Positions 29,883 through 41,321 of a stretch of 64,000 bases of DNA are shown here, one piece after another. The position numbers were made by a program, and so were the translations under genes. Position 1 is the first letter of the stretch. Each line of letters starts with the position of its first letter. Source of the DNA: Hyphomicrobiales bacterium (lineage in GTDB: Bacteria; Pseudomonadota; Alphaproteobacteria; Rhizobiales; Aestuariivirgaceae); NCBI GenBank assembly GCA_026990765.1, contig JALXCV010000055.1, forward strand, positions 1 to 64,000. The letters run 5' to 3'. The notes beneath the pieces are model-generated. The model was not told the DNA's origin. It ran no database searches and was given only the letters and a program-made list of their open reading frames with translations.

Positions 29883-31359
29883 CCTGTGCCATGACTGCGT
29901 TCATATCGATGTTCTTGTTCAAGTGATTACCGACGATCGTGTGATCGTTCATCACCACAATGCGGTCGGCGATTTCCAGTGCTTCATCCATTTCAGAAGC
30001 AAAAACGATGGTGGCGCGGCCATTAGCGGTCTGGCGGATTTTGCTGCCAATATCGCGGCGGGCCTTGATATCAACGCCCTGGAATGGTTCGTCCAGCACC
30101 AAAAGTCTTGAGGTTTCAGCCAGCCAGCGGCCTACCATTACCTTTTGCTGATTTCCGCCGGAAAGCGTTCCAATATCATCGCTATTGGACTGGCAGACAA
30201 TACCCAGGCTGGAAATTGTTGCCGAGGCAGTTGTCTGCTCGCTGCGGTCTTTTATGAAAGAAGCAGTGGAGTGGCGGGCAAGGAATGGCAGGGTGATATT
30301 GCCGGTTATGTCAAAGCCGGGAATAACCGCATTGCTGGCCCGGTCCTTGGGGCACAGGAAAACGCCGGAATTGATGGCATCACCAGCGCTATGGGGATCA
30401 TAAGGCTTGCCATTGAGCATCATTGACCCTGAGTAAAGAGGTGTCAGGCCAAACAGGACAGAAGCAAAATCGGTTTTGCCTGAACCCACCAGTCCGGTTA
30501 TGGCAATGACTTCATCTTCACATAAATCAATTGAAAATGGTTCGGCGCCAGCTTTCAGGCATATGTCTTTCAAAACCAATACCGGTTTTCCCGCCGGTTT
30601 GGTGTCAAGCTGCAAGCCTGCCATTTGCTGACCAAGCATGGAATTTACCGCGCCTTCATAATCCAGAGGCTCGGTTTCAAAGGTGCCGGCAATTTCGCCA
30701 TCACGCATTGAGACTATCCGGTCAGCCAGACGGCGAATATCTGACATGCGGTGTGAGATATACAAGATTGCCACGCCTTTATTGCGCAGGCGATCAAGCA
30801 ATGTGAACAGGCGGGTGGCTTCAGATGCTGAAAGTGATGATGTTGGTTCATCAAGAACCAGTATCTTTGGATGATGTGCCATGGCCCTTGCTATGGCGAT
30901 CAACTGCCGGTCGGCCAGGCCCAGATCGCTGACAGTACGGGTAACATCTACTTCCAGACCTATGGCTGCGGCAATTTTGCGGGCCTGATTGCGGGTCTTG
31001 CGGGCATTGATGAAAAAGCTGCTTGCCGGTTTTGCCAGTTGGTCCAGCATCAGGTTTGAAGCAATATCAAGATCGGGGATAACGCCGTCATTGATGCTCT
31101 GGTGAACAGTTACCACCCCTGAAGCTATGGCATGTGAGGGAGAAGAAGGGGTAAATGGCACATCTTCAAGGGTGATTGTTCCTGAGTTTGCGGAGTAAAC
31201 GCCGCAAATAATCTTTACGAGTGTCGACTTGCCGGCACCATTTGCCCCCATCAGGGCCGTTATCTTGCCGGCAGGCAGGTCAAGATTAATGCCACGCAGC
31301 ACCTTGTTGGTGCCAAATGACTTGGTTATTCCGGTCAGCTTTACAGTGACTTTCGACAA
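29845..31359 (-). CDS. sugar ABC transporter ATP-binding protein (two ATPase domains)
   Basis: GANGAGKSTLVKIICG; second domain LSGGNQQKVMVGRWL. Start moved to a TTG at 31359, 6 nt after GGGAGG, because the ORF-track start falls inside the inverted repeat. Confidence 0.88.
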   Translation of the reverse strand: MSKVTVKLTGITKSFGTNKVLRGINLDLPAGKITALMGANGAGKSTLVKIICGVYSANSGTITLEDVPFTPSSPSHAIASGVVTVHQSINDGVIPDLDIASNLMLDQLAKPASSFFINARKTRNQARKIAAAIGLEVDVTRTVSDLGLADRQLIAIARAMAHHPKILVLDEPTSSLSASEATRLFTLLDRLRNKGVAILYISHRMSDIRRLADRIVSMRDGEIAGTFETEPLDYEGAVNSMLGQQMAGLQLDTKPAGKPVLVLKDICLKAGAEPFSIDLCEDEVIAITGLVGSGKTDFASVLFGLTPLYSGSMMLNGKPYDPHSAGDAINSGVFLCPKDRASNAVIPGFDITGNITLPFLARHSTASFIKDRSEQTTASATISSLGIVCQSNSDDIGTLSGGNQQKVMVGRWLAETSRLLVLDEPFQGVDIKARRDIGSKIRQTANGRATIVFASEMDEALEIADRIVVMNDHTIVGNHLNKNIDMNAVMAQVAGQQTTQQQSI

Positions 31360-31403
31360 TAGTTTACCTCCCTTGACATCTGAAATGTAACCGGCCTTTC
31401 TGT

Positions 31404-31429
31404 CAATTGTCAACTCCTATTGACAATTG
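31404..31429. promoter_or_regulatory. perfect inverted repeat, putative operator
   Basis: CAATTGTCAA-CTCCTA-TTGACAATTG: 10-bp arms, 6-bp spacer, between divergent ABC operon and mtnKA. Confidence 0.7.
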
Positions 31430-31526
31430 CCCGTTTTATTAGGATGATCAGGCTCGGCAAAATGGCAAGAGATGCTATAGTAATTTGTGTTGTTAAACAT
31501 ACTGCTGGAACTCAACCGGGAGGAAT

Positions 31527-32807
31527 ATGATGGGAAAATCAGGCAGCAATTACGAACCCCTTACTGTTGAGACTATTTCGAAAAGACTGGGAGATATAAA
31601 GGCGGTAACTGACAGGCTTGGAACCGATACCGGCAGCTGGAAGGCCAAAGAGGTCGGGGATGGCAATCTCAATCTGGTTTTCATCGTTGAGAGTGACAAA
31701 TCAAGTGTTATTGTCAAACAGGCACTGCCATATGTGCGACTGGTGGGTGACAGCTGGCCATTGCCGCTGACACGGGCGTTTTTTGAAAATCATGCCCTGA
31801 CCCGACAGGCAAAGCGTGATCCGGGCAGTGTGCCTGAAGTTTATTATTTTGATGAGGAGCAGGCGCTGATCGTGATGGAGTTTTTAACTCCGCATGTGAT
31901 TTTGCGTCACTTGCTCATGGCAGGCAAGAAACATCCCACTCTGGCAAAAACCATGGGTGAATTTTGCGCCCGTACCCTGTTTCGCGGTTCAGACCTGTCA
32001 ATGAAAACCGCAGATAAAAAGGCTGATGTGGCTTTGTTTGCCGGTAATGTCGAATTGTGTGACATTACTGAAAATCTGGTATTTTCCGATCCGTATTTCG
32101 ATGCGGAAATGAACAGGCATACTTCACCCCAGCTGGATGATATTGTGGCGCGCCTTAGAGCCGATATTGATCTGAAAGTTGAAGTCCAGCATCTTAAATC
32201 AGCATTTTGCAGCAATACAGAAACCATGCTGCATGGTGATTTGCATACCGGTTCGATCATGGTCAGTGATGATGAAGCAAAGGTGATTGATCCTGAATTT
32301 GTGCTTTATGGTCCAATGGGGCTGGATATCGGCATGTTGCTTGCCAATTTCTGGATGGCATATTTTGCCCAGCCAGGTCATATTGATGATGCAGAAAGAC
32401 GTGATGATTATCAAGAATGGATTTTGAGTGTTGTTGAAGAAATCTGGTCGGTGTTCTGCGATGAGTTTTCCCGGCTGTGGCGCACTGAGCGCACCGGCAT
32501 CCTGTATGAAAAAACTCTTTATGAGGATCAGGGACATATGCTGGCCAGTGAGCAGGCGCTTGGTCACAGGCTGAATGCCATATGGCAGGACAGTCTGGGC
32601 TTTGCTGGTATCGAGATGCACCGGCGGATTTTGGGACTGGCCCATATTGCCGAGAATGAAACCATAAAAGATGAAGACTTGAGAGCAGATTGCGAGGCAC
32701 GCAGTCTTGAAATGGGTCGCCAGCTGGTAGTCAACCGGACCCGGTTCACCGGCATGGAGGCCGTTCATGAGCTTGCACGCATTATTTCCAGGGAGAAAAC
32801 AAGATGA
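31527..32807 (+). CDS. mtnK: S-methyl-5-thioribose kinase
   Basis: [13 protein letters not shown]...[23 protein letters not shown]; coupled to mtnA. Confidence 0.95.
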   Translation: MMGKSGSNYEPLTVETISKRLGDIKAVTDRLGTDTGSWKAKEVGDGNLNLVFIVESDKSSVIVKQALPYVRLVGDSWPLPLTRAFFENHALTRQAKRDPGSVPEVYYFDEEQALIVMEFLTPHVILRHLLMAGKKHPTLAKTMGEFCARTLFRGSDLSMKTADKKADVALFAGNVELCDITENLVFSDPYFDAEMNRHTSPQLDDIVARLRADIDLKVEVQHLKSAFCSNTETMLHGDLHTGSIMVSDDEAKVIDPEFVLYGPMGLDIGMLLANFWMAYFAQPGHIDDAERRDDYQEWILSVVEEIWSVFCDEFSRLWRTERTGILYEKTLYEDQGHMLASEQALGHRLNAIWQDSLGFAGIEMHRRILGLAHIAENETIKDEDLRADCEARSLEMGRQLVVNRTRFTGMEAVHELARIISREKTR

Positions 32808-33901
32808 AAGTTGATGGCAAACACTACAGGTCAATCTGGTTCAATGATGCTGAAAAAAAGGTTGAGATAATTGATCAGCGCTGGCTGCCGCATGAATTCA
32901 GGGTAGTTGCACTTGATAATCGTGATGATTTTGCTGCTGCCATACGTGACATGTGGGTGCGCGGGGCGCCACTGATCGGGGCAACGGCTGCCTATGGGGT
33001 GGCAGTTGAGATGCGCGATGACCCTTCAGATGAAGGTCTGGACAATATCTGGGAATTCTTGCATGCCACCCGGCCAACTGCGATAAATCTGCGCTGGGCG
33101 CTGAATGTGATGCGCGATTTGCTGAAACCACTGCCGCCGGAAAAACGGGCTGAGGCAGCTTACAAGAGAGCGGCTGAAATCTGTGATGAAGATGTTGAAT
33201 GCAACCGGATGATCGGGGTGAACGGGCTGGAAATCATCAAGCAGATTGCGGCAAAGAAAAAGCCGGGTGAAGTTGTCAATATCCTGACCCACTGCAATGC
33301 TGGCTGGCTGGCTACGGTTGACTGGGGAACAGCCACTTCGCCGATGTATCATGCGATGGAAGCGGGAATTCCAGTACATATCTGGGTTGATGAAACCCGC
33401 CCGCGCAATCAGGGGGCACATCTGACTGCATGGGAAATGGTGCATCACGGGGTGCCGCATCATCTGATTGTTGATAATGCCGGTGGACATCTGATGCAGC
33501 ATGGCAAGGTTGATATGGTGATTGTTGGTACTGACCGCACCACCGCGCATGGCGATGTCTGCAACAAGATTGGAACTTATCTCAAAGCCCTTGCGGCCAA
33601 AGATAATGGTGTGCCGTTCTATGTAGCGCTGCCATCACCGACCATCGACTGGACGGTATTTGACGGGGTCAAGGAAATTCCGATTGAAGAGCGCGATGAT
33701 GATGAAGTCACCAAGGTTCAGGGCAAGCTGGAAGACGGGACCGTAACAAGGGTGCAAATCTCACCTGATGGCACACCGGGCGGCAATCCGGCATTTGATG
33801 TAACTCCATCGCGGCTGGTGACCGGTCTGATTACCGAACGCGGTGTGTGCGAAGCATCAAAGGAAGGTCTGGCCGGACTGTTCCCGGAAAAAGCGTCTTA
33901 A
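32804..33901 (+). CDS. mtnA: S-methyl-5-thioribose-1-phosphate isomerase
   Basis: [54 protein letters not shown]. Confidence 0.95.
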   Translation: MKVDGKHYRSIWFNDAEKKVEIIDQRWLPHEFRVVALDNRDDFAAAIRDMWVRGAPLIGATAAYGVAVEMRDDPSDEGLDNIWEFLHATRPTAINLRWALNVMRDLLKPLPPEKRAEAAYKRAAEICDEDVECNRMIGVNGLEIIKQIAAKKKPGEVVNILTHCNAGWLATVDWGTATSPMYHAMEAGIPVHIWVDETRPRNQGAHLTAWEMVHHGVPHHLIVDNAGGHLMQHGKVDMVIVGTDRTTAHGDVCNKIGTYLKALAAKDNGVPFYVALPSPTIDWTVFDGVKEIPIEERDDDEVTKVQGKLEDGTVTRVQISPDGTPGGNPAFDVTPSRLVTGLITERGVCEASKEGLAGLFPEKAS

Positions 33902-34638
33902 CCACGCCCGATAAATGGCATTTTGGTTGCCATTATGGTCATGAACTGGACATTGGCTGATAGTGGCAATTCGGCCATGTAGCGTACTGCTTCGGCAATA
34001 TGTTCAAGGTCCATCAGTGGCTCGGGAGTGATTGAACCGTCTGCCTGTTTTGCTCCTGCACCAATCGCAGCGGTAATGTCAGAGGCAGCATTGCCGATAT
34101 CGATCTGTGAACAGGCGATATCAAACTCACGGCCATCAAGCGACAGGCATTTGGTCAGGCCGGTTATGGCGTGTTTGGTAGTGGTATAAGCGACCGAGCC
34201 GGGGCGCGGTGAATGTGATGAAATTGAGCCATTATTGATAATTCGGCCCCCCATTGGCTGCTGGCGACGCATCAGGGAAAAGGCAGCGCGGGCGCAAAGG
34301 AATGATCCGGTCAGATTTACATCAATCATGGTTTGCCATTCTTTTACTGACATTTCGTCAATCAGTTTGCCGGCAATAAAACTTCCGGCATTGTTGAACA
34401 GCAGATCGAGACGTTGATGCTTTTCTTCAATCTTCTGAAAAAGCCGGTCAACAGCAGCTTCATTGCCAACATCACAGGTAATGGCTTCCGCGCTGCCTTC
34501 AGCTTCTGCAATTGCTGCCTTGAGCACATCAATATGGCGTCCGGTGAAGATCACATGATAGTCAGCGTGCATCAACTCATGAGCGCAGGCTTTGCCGATG
34601 CCGGTTCCAGCTCCGGTTATGAGGGCAATTTTGGCCAT
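33898..34638 (-). CDS. short-chain dehydrogenase/reductase
   Basis: Rossmann [11 protein letters not shown]; catalytic S...YTTTKHA. Confidence 0.9.
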   Translation of the reverse strand: MAKIALITGAGTGIGKACAHELMHADYHVIFTGRHIDVLKAAIAEAEGSAEAITCDVGNEAAVDRLFQKIEEKHQRLDLLFNNAGSFIAGKLIDEMSVKEWQTMIDVNLTGSFLCARAAFSLMRRQQPMGGRIINNGSISSHSPRPGSVAYTTTKHAITGLTKCLSLDGREFDIACSQIDIGNAASDITAAIGAGAKQADGSITPEPLMDLEHIAEAVRYMAELPLSANVQFMTIMATKMPFIGRG

Positions 34639-34644
34639 CAGAGA

Positions 34645-34947
34645 TTATTCTTCACCTGATTGCTGATATCGCCTTAGCTGATTCTTTAATTCATCAATCT
34701 GGGCCATCAGTTCGAGCACCAGAACCGAGCCGGCAGGATTCAGCCTCAGGTCACGTTCAAGCCGGTGGGCTTTTTGAATGGTCACTATATGGGTTTGGGT
34801 GAACTGCCAGCGTGAAGTATCATCGCCGCCAACATCAACCAGTCCTTCTTCAACATAGCTGATAATGGTTTTTGTCCCCAGTCCGCAGCTCTGGCACAGC
34901 TCGTTGAGGCTTATGACTGACTTGTCGGTAATTAAATTATTGCTCAT
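34645..34947 (-). CDS. cbpM: CbpM-like chaperone modulator (MerR-like fold)
   Basis: 100-aa MerR-type protein immediately downstream of cbpA. Confidence 0.75.
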   Translation of the reverse strand: MSNNLITDKSVISLNELCQSCGLGTKTIISYVEEGLVDVGGDDTSRWQFTQTHIVTIQKAHRLERDLRLNPAGSVLVLELMAQIDELKNQLRRYQQSGEE

Positions 34948-34959
34948 TGCTATTGTCCT

Positions 34960-35919
34960 TTAACTCCCTGTCGCCAGATGGCTGCGCGGATTGAAATCCA
35001 GCTCCTTGGCCATATTCTGATATATTTGTCTTGCCTTGTCACTATTGGCCGGTGGCAGGGCAATCTGCAGAACCACATACAGGTCGCCTGGCGGTTTTGA
35101 TGGAATGCCGCGCCCCTTTAGGCGCATTTTCCTGCCCTGTCTGGAGTTGGCGGGAATATTAAGATCAACCATGCCGCCTGGAGTTGGCACCTTGACCTTG
35201 CCTCCCAATGCTGCCTCCCATGGGGTTACAGGCAGATCAAGATAGAGATCTGAGCCTTCAGGGTGGTAGAATTTGTGGGGTTTGAAACTGATTTCAAGAT
35301 AAAGGTCACCAGCTTCACCATTGCCATGTCCGGGGTTACCCTGTTTTTTCAGGCGAATATGCTGGCCTTCGCGCACGCCTTTTGGGATGGAGACATCAAG
35401 GGTGCGGTGTTTTAGTACCAGATGACCATCAGGTGACAATTCAGGAACCTTCAGGGTAATCTGGCGCTTTGCTCCTTTAAAGCTGTCTTCAAGGTCGATA
35501 ATTATACGGGCATGGTGATCCTGACCCCTGGAGTTGAAGTCAGCCTGCTGCCAGCTGGATTGGCGCTGCTGGCGGGCCTGGCCGAACAGATCCTTGAAGA
35601 AATCGGAAAAATCTTCAGCCCCGGCACCGCCATTGCCCGGTCTGCCGGTAAATTCAAATCCCTGATCCCAGCCGGGCGGCGGATTGAAATCTTCACCGGG
35701 GCGATAGCCCTGACCCAACTGGTCATAGGCGGCGCGTTTTTCCGGGTCGCTTAGCACATCATTGGCTTCACCGATTTCCTTGAATTTGGTTTCTGATCCT
35801 GCTTCCTTGTTAAGGTCAGGATGGTATTTGCGCGCCAATTTGCGGTAGGCGCGCTTTATCTCATCCTCGCTGGCGGTTTTTTCAACACCGAGAATGGCAT
35901 AATAATCTTTATACTCCAT
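34960..35919 (-). CDS. cbpA: DnaJ-like curved DNA-binding protein CbpA
   Basis: J domain with HPD ([17 protein letters not shown]); no zinc finger; DnaJ C-terminal domain. Confidence 0.92.
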   Translation of the reverse strand: MEYKDYYAILGVEKTASEDEIKRAYRKLARKYHPDLNKEAGSETKFKEIGEANDVLSDPEKRAAYDQLGQGYRPGEDFNPPPGWDQGFEFTGRPGNGGAGAEDFSDFFKDLFGQARQQRQSSWQQADFNSRGQDHHARIIIDLEDSFKGAKRQITLKVPELSPDGHLVLKHRTLDVSIPKGVREGQHIRLKKQGNPGHGNGEAGDLYLEISFKPHKFYHPEGSDLYLDLPVTPWEAALGGKVKVPTPGGMVDLNIPANSRQGRKMRLKGRGIPSKPPGDLYVVLQIALPPANSDKARQIYQNMAKELDFNPRSHLATGS

Positions 35920-35975
35920 GGGTTACAAACCACCTCCTGATTTTAGTGTGACCCTTGTTGATAATGGCGGATCAA

Positions 35976-36560
35976 TTATTTCTGGTTGCTGATTTTTTTG
36001 GAAACAAGGCCCAGAACCAATAATGCCAGACCATCAAAGAACAGGCTTATGCCAACAAGTAATCCTATCATCAATGGTGATGTCAACGGCCAGCCAAGAA
36101 ATAATACGATTGCCAGTATGAGTGATGTTACACCATTAAAGGCCATCCAGCCCCAGCCGCGCATCGGATAGATATCATAGGCCAGACCAAAGCCGCCAAA
36201 AGCATCCATCAGCAGATATACTGTCAGCAAAAGCGCAAGGGCTGCCAGTCCTGCCAGCGGGAAGAACAGGAACATTGCCCCGGTAATGAACAGTAATACC
36301 GGTTTCAGGAAGGCTATCATGGAACGACCCTTGCCAAGGAAGGCCGTATATCCGGTAAGTACACCGCCCAGCAGCAGCAGCCAGCCGACAAATGCACTCA
36401 CCACAAGTGACATTATCTGAGGTGCGATTGCTCCGGTAAAACCTATCAGCATCAGTAATATGCCGGTAATCAGGCTGAATTTGCGGAATTTTCCGGCAAA
36501 CTCATGGTCGAACTTAAAGTTTATTTGTGTAATTTCGGGTGTGATTTTTTCTGTCATCAT
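35976..36560 (-). CDS. HdeD/DUF308 family membrane protein
   Basis: Six hydrophobic helices with LMLIGFTGAIAPQIMSLVVSAFVGWLLLLGG. Confidence 0.85.
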   Translation of the reverse strand: MMTEKITPEITQINFKFDHEFAGKFRKFSLITGILLMLIGFTGAIAPQIMSLVVSAFVGWLLLLGGVLTGYTAFLGKGRSMIAFLKPVLLFITGAMFLFFPLAGLAALALLLTVYLLMDAFGGFGLAYDIYPMRGWGWMAFNGVTSLILAIVLFLGWPLTSPLMIGLLVGISLFFDGLALLVLGLVSKKISNQK

Positions 36561-36740
36561 TGTCCTGAACTCTTTGCTGGTGATTGCAGTTGATAACAAA
36601 TTGAATTTGTAAAACTGATATGGTGCTGACAGGTAAAACTATCAAGCTGGCAGGACAGGAAACTGATTAAAAAACATTCATAAAATGGTAGGTATTATTG
36701 CGAGGCCAGCAGAAACCGGCCCCGCATTATGATGGCCAGT

Positions 36741-38108
36741 CTAAAATGCAAAATCGCGGAAAATACGCGAGGCGTCATGGTTCCACATGCCATTATACAG
36801 ATCAAGGAACTGTCCGGCCTGGGTTTTGCGTTTTTCTACGATTTCATCAAGTACAGTCAGGAACTGGGTTTCGGCAAAGCCCTTGCATCCTGGAATATTG
36901 CGGCGTTCCAGCCCCTGCCATGACAATTTGATCATGTCACGGGCAACTTCACAGCTGTTGCGCCCGGCAATTTTGGCATCAAAACCGAGGACAGTTACAT
37001 CTTCGCGCAGCTTTTTGATTTCTTCAACCGACCAGTGTTTGGCCAGTTGCCAGGCGGCATCAAGTACGCCTTCATCATACATCAGGCCGGTCCACAGGGC
37101 AGGCAGGGCGCAAAGGGTGCGCCATGGTCCAGAATCGGCCCCGCGCATTTCGATGAAATGTTTGAGCCTGACTTCCGGGAAAATGGTGGTCAAGTGGTTT
37201 TCCCAATCGCCCCTGGTTGGTTTTTCACCGGGAAATTGCGGCAGTTTGCCTTCCAGAAAATCCCGGAAGCTTTCACCAGCTACATCATGATAGAAGCCGT
37301 CTCGATACAGGAAATACATTGGTACATCCAGCGCATAATCAACCCATTGTTCAAACCCGAAACCTTCATCGAACACGAAGGGTAAAATGCCGGTGCGATC
37401 GGGATCAGTGTCGGTCCAGATGTGGGAGCGATAGGTGAGGTAACCATTGGGTTTGCCTTCTGTAAACGGGGAGTTGGCAAACAGGGCGGTCACAATCGGT
37501 TGCAGTGCCATTGAGGTGCGCAGTTTTTTCACCATGTCGGCTTCAGATGAAAAATCCAGATTTACCTGTACGGTGCAGGAGCGGAACATCATGTCACGGC
37601 CAAGATTGCCTTTTTTCTGCATATATTTGCGCATGATATTGTAACGCCCCTTGGGCATTATCGGGGTGTCTTCAAGCTTCCAGATGGGTGAAAAACCTGT
37701 GCCCAGGAACCCGATGCCAAGCGGGTCGGCAATTTCGCGCAATTGTATCAGGTGATCATTCATTTCCTCTGCTGTCTGGTGCAGGTTTTCCAGTGGAGCG
37801 CCAGACAGTTCAAACTGGCCACCCGGTTCCAGTGTAATCGAGCCGCCACCCTTTGGGGCGGTCAGACCGATTATCAGACCGTTTTCCATTATGGGTGCCC
37901 AGTGGAAACGGTCCCTGAAACCTTTCAGCAGTGCTTCTATTGAACGATCGCCAAAATATGGCACCGGCTCCAGCGTGTCGGTAAGAAATGGAAATTTTTC
38001 GTGTTCAGTGCCAATGCGCCATTCACTGGCTGGCTTGCAGCCGCGTTCCAGCTCATAGATCAGGTCGTCTTTTGATTCGATAGGGGTTTCAAATTTTTCG
38101 CTGGCCAC
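36741..38108 (-). CDS. gshA: glutamate-cysteine ligase (plant/alphaproteobacterial type)
   Basis: WRIGTEHEKFPF; SITLEPGGQFELSGAPLENLHQT; MRGADSGPWRTLCALPALWTGL. Confidence 0.95.
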   Translation of the reverse strand: MASEKFETPIESKDDLIYELERGCKPASEWRIGTEHEKFPFLTDTLEPVPYFGDRSIEALLKGFRDRFHWAPIMENGLIIGLTAPKGGGSITLEPGGQFELSGAPLENLHQTAEEMNDHLIQLREIADPLGIGFLGTGFSPIWKLEDTPIMPKGRYNIMRKYMQKKGNLGRDMMFRSCTVQVNLDFSSEADMVKKLRTSMALQPIVTALFANSPFTEGKPNGYLTYRSHIWTDTDPDRTGILPFVFDEGFGFEQWVDYALDVPMYFLYRDGFYHDVAGESFRDFLEGKLPQFPGEKPTRGDWENHLTTIFPEVRLKHFIEMRGADSGPWRTLCALPALWTGLMYDEGVLDAAWQLAKHWSVEEIKKLREDVTVLGFDAKIAGRNSCEVARDMIKLSWQGLERRNIPGCKGFAETQFLTVLDEIVEKRKTQAGQFLDLYNGMWNHDASRIFRDFAF

Positions 38109-38177
38109 GGGGTTTTATCCTTTTTATCTGTCTTAAATAAATTCATGTCTGTTACTTATGCAATGCTTGTTGGGTTT

Positions 38178-38915
38178 TCAATCATGTGGCCAATCACCTT
38201 TTATTGCCTGTAACAGGCATAGTGCGGCAACAGCGGCGGTGTCGGCCCGCATTATTCTGGGGCCTAAAGAGATTGCGGTAACACAAGGCTTTGCCAGCAA
38301 GGTTTCTCGCTCATAATTGCTGAACCCGCCTTCAGGGCCGATCAGCAGGGCCAAAGGTCCATCTGGCAGGTCGGGCAGAGCCTTGAGAGGTGATTTTATT
38401 GCGGCGCGCTCATCACAAAAAACCAGATGCCGGCCTTCATCCCAGTTATCAAGCATATCGGTCAGTTTGACCGGGGCCAGCATTTGCGGCAGGCAGACAA
38501 GATTGCACTGCTGGGCAGCTTCAATGATATTGGCCTCAATCCGGTCGGTCTTGATACGGTGCTGCTGGGTATATTCGGTAAAAACCGGTCTTATTCGTCT
38601 GGCACCCATCTCGGTTGCCTTTTGCACCATATAGTCAAGCCGCCCGGTTTTCAGAGGGGCAAACAGACAGTCAATATCAGGCAATATCTGGGCCGGGCGG
38701 ATTTGCTCAAGGCAGCCGGCAATACACTTGCGCTTGCCAAGCTGCTCGATCCTGCACAGCCATTCACCATCGCTGCCATTGAACAGGCGCAAATTGTCAC
38801 CGGCAGCAAGGCGCATGACGTTTCTGATATAATGGGTCTGGTTGTGTGACAGTTCGGCCAAACCATTGGCAGACAGTCTTGCTGGCAGGTAAAGGCGAGG
38901 GGTTCTTTTGCTCAT
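38178..38915 (-). CDS. rsmE: 16S rRNA (uracil1498-N3)-methyltransferase
   Basis: LLIGPEGGFSNYE; SLGPRIMRADTAAVAAL. Start trimmed to MSKRTPRLYLP. Confidence 0.93.
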   Translation of the reverse strand: MSKRTPRLYLPARLSANGLAELSHNQTHYIRNVMRLAAGDNLRLFNGSDGEWLCRIEQLGKRKCIAGCLEQIRPAQILPDIDCLFAPLKTGRLDYMVQKATEMGARRIRPVFTEYTQQHRIKTDRIEANIIEAAQQCNLVCLPQMLAPVKLTDMLDNWDEGRHLVFCDERAAIKSPLKALPDLPDGPLALLIGPEGGFSNYERETLLAKPCVTAISLGPRIMRADTAAVAALCLLQAIKGDWPHD

Positions 38916-39025
38916 ATTTGTCATATGACAAGCGATAACGTGTTCAGGCTTTATCATCAAGTATTTGCGCTTGATTGTGTTTCGCGCTAGGAGATAGCTT
39001 TGAGCAAAACAGAACAAAAGCAATA

Positions 39026-39964
39026 ATGGCAACAAATACTCAAATGCCCGATGGCCGTGTCGCAGATGCTGAAACCCGGCACTGGGTCGATACAATATTG
39101 CCCGAACCAATGCGCCCCTATGCGCGGCTGGCCCGGTTTGAACGACCTATTGGCTGGTGGCTGTTATTGTTGCCGGGCTGGTGGTCGATTGCACTGGCGC
39201 AGGTTGCAAAAGGTGGTGGAATACCAGATATCAGGGCAATAACCCTGTTTCTTATCGGGGCGATTGTCATGCGCGGGGCCGGGTGCACATTTAATGATAT
39301 TGTTGACCGCAATTTTGACGGCAAGGTTGAGCGTACCAGATCAAGGCCCATACCATCTGGGCAGGTGTCGATTGTAAAGGCGGTTGTTTTTCTGATCGTG
39401 CTGTGCCTGATCGGGCTGGCAGTGCTGTTGCAGTTTAATCAGATGGCCATCTGGCTTGGCGTTGCTTCGCTGGTTCTGGTAATAATCTATCCGTTCATGA
39501 AGCGCTTTACCTATTGGCCGCAGGTTTTTCTGGGGCTGGCGTTCAACTGGTCGGTGATTGTTGGCTGGGAGGCTGTTTATGGTGAAATATCGCCTGCCGC
39601 GATAGCACTGTATCTGGGCGGTATTTTATGGACACTTGGCTATGATACGATTTACGCTCATCAGGACAAGGAAGATGATATTCTGATCGGGGTGAAATCA
39701 ACGGCGCTGAAATTCGGCGATGCTACCCGCAAATGGCTGATCTGGTTTTATGCCGGTGCTCTGGTTCTGATAGCGCTTGGAGGGTATCTGGCAGGGGCAG
39801 GGGTGTTGTTCTTGCTGGGGGTGGCCGGTGCCGCCATACATGCAAGCTGGCAGTTATCCAGACTTGATATTAATGATGCAGAAAATTGTCTGGCGCTGTT
39901 TCGTGCCAATCGTGATTTTGGACTTATTATATTTGCCGGTGCTGTGCTTGACGGGCTGGTTTGA
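39026..39964 (+). CDS. ubiA: 4-hydroxybenzoate octaprenyltransferase
   Basis: RGAGCTFNDIVDRNFDGKVERTRSRPIPSG; YAHQDKEDD. Confidence 0.95.
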   Translation: MATNTQMPDGRVADAETRHWVDTILPEPMRPYARLARFERPIGWWLLLLPGWWSIALAQVAKGGGIPDIRAITLFLIGAIVMRGAGCTFNDIVDRNFDGKVERTRSRPIPSGQVSIVKAVVFLIVLCLIGLAVLLQFNQMAIWLGVASLVLVIIYPFMKRFTYWPQVFLGLAFNWSVIVGWEAVYGEISPAAIALYLGGILWTLGYDTIYAHQDKEDDILIGVKSTALKFGDATRKWLIWFYAGALVLIALGGYLAGAGVLFLLGVAGAAIHASWQLSRLDINDAENCLALFRANRDFGLIIFAGAVLDGLV

Positions 39965-39971
39965 GGGAAAA

Positions 39972-41321
39972 ATGAATAGTATGCAAAACCTGTCTTTGGA
40001 CAGTCTGGCACAAATGCTGGTTGAACGCGCCATTAAAAGCGGAGCAAGCAGTGCTGATGTGGTGGTAGTCAGTTCAAGGTCAACCTCAGTTGAGGTTCGC
40101 AATGGCGAGATGGAATCAACCGACAGTGCAGACGGCTTTGATATTGGTCTTAGAGTTTTTCACGATCAGTCACAGGCTATAGTTTCTACCACAAGGTCGA
40201 GTGACAATGATCTTTATGAACTGGCAGCAAGAGCAGTGGAGATGGCAAGGATTGCACCACCAGATCCATTTGCCGGTCTGGCAGATAGTGAGCAACTGGC
40301 CAGTGATATTCCTGACCTTGATATATGTGACAAGGCTGATCCATCTGCCAGGGATTTGCTGGATATGGCGCTTGCGGTTGAAGCTGCCGGACTCTCGGTT
40401 AAAGGGGTCAGCCAGTCAACCGGGGGATCGGCCAGCGCCAGTCGCTATGAGATTGTGCTTGCCACATCCACAGGGTTCTGCAATCGCTATGCACGCAGCG
40501 GTTTTGGCATATCTGCGGCAATGATTGCCGGTGAGACTACCGGGATGGAGCGCGATTATGATTATAGCAGCGCAGTACATCTCAAAGACCTTGAAGATGC
40601 TGAAACTGTCGGGCGAAGCGCAGGGGAGCGGGCGGTTGCAAGGTTGAACCCGCAAAAAGTATCATCGCAGAAACTGCCGGTAATTTTTGACAGGCGTGTT
40701 GCATCCAGTCTGCTGGGACATTTGTCAGGCGCTGTCATTGGCTCGGCCATTGCCAGGGGGACCAGTTTCCTCAAGGATGCGATGGGAAGTGTGGTGTTTG
40801 CCAAAGGTGTAAATATTATTGATGATGCCCGCATGCTGCGCGGCGTCGCCTCAAAGCCGTTTGATGGTGAGGGACTGGCGACCGGCAGGCTTGATATTGT
40901 TGAAGATGGTGTATTGAATAGCTGGCTGCTGGATTGCCGTTCGGCCCGCCAGCTTGGTCTGCAATCAAACGGACATGCTTCAAGGGGCACATCATCGCCG
41001 CCATCAGCATCACCGACCAATCTTTATCTTGAAGCTGGCAAGCGCTCGCTTGAAGAATTGCTGGGTGATATTGGAACCGGGCTGCTTGTCACCGAGCTGA
41101 TTGGCATGGGGGTTAATCCGGTTACTGGTGATTACAGCCGAGGTGCCAGCGGTTTCTGGGTGGAAAAGGGCGAGCTGTCATATCCGGTCAGCGAGATAAC
41201 CATTGCCGGTAATCTGAAAGACATGTTTGCTGAACTGGTGCCAGCCAGTGATCTTGAATTTCGCGGTAGCGTCAATGCACCAGGCTGTCTGGTCGGGGAG
41301 ATGATGATTGCTGGAACGTGA
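39972..41321 (+). CDS. pmbA: TldD/PmbA family protein (PmbA)
   Basis: TldD/PmbA fold; NGHASRGTSSPPSASPTNLYLEAG; VNPVTGDYSRGASGFWVEKGE. Confidence 0.92.
   Translation: MNSMQNLSLDSLAQMLVERAIKSGASSADVVVVSSRSTSVEVRNGEMESTDSADGFDIGLRVFHDQSQAIVSTTRSSDNDLYELAARAVEMARIAPPDPFAGLADSEQLASDIPDLDICDKADPSARDLLDMALAVEAAGLSVKGVSQSTGGSASASRYEIVLATSTGFCNRYARSGFGISAAMIAGETTGMERDYDYSSAVHLKDLEDAETVGRSAGERAVARLNPQKVSSQKLPVIFDRRVASSLLGHLSGAVIGSAIARGTSFLKDAMGSVVFAKGVNIIDDARMLRGVASKPFDGEGLATGRLDIVEDGVLNSWLLDCRSARQLGLQSNGHASRGTSSPPSASPTNLYLEAGKRSLEELLGDIGTGLLVTELIGMGVNPVTGDYSRGASGFWVEKGELSYPVSEITIAGNLKDMFAELVPASDLEFRGSVNAPGCLVGEMMIAGT

Noticed and set aside
32199-32834. 211-aa antisense ORF in mtnK
   Set aside because: Shadow ORF.
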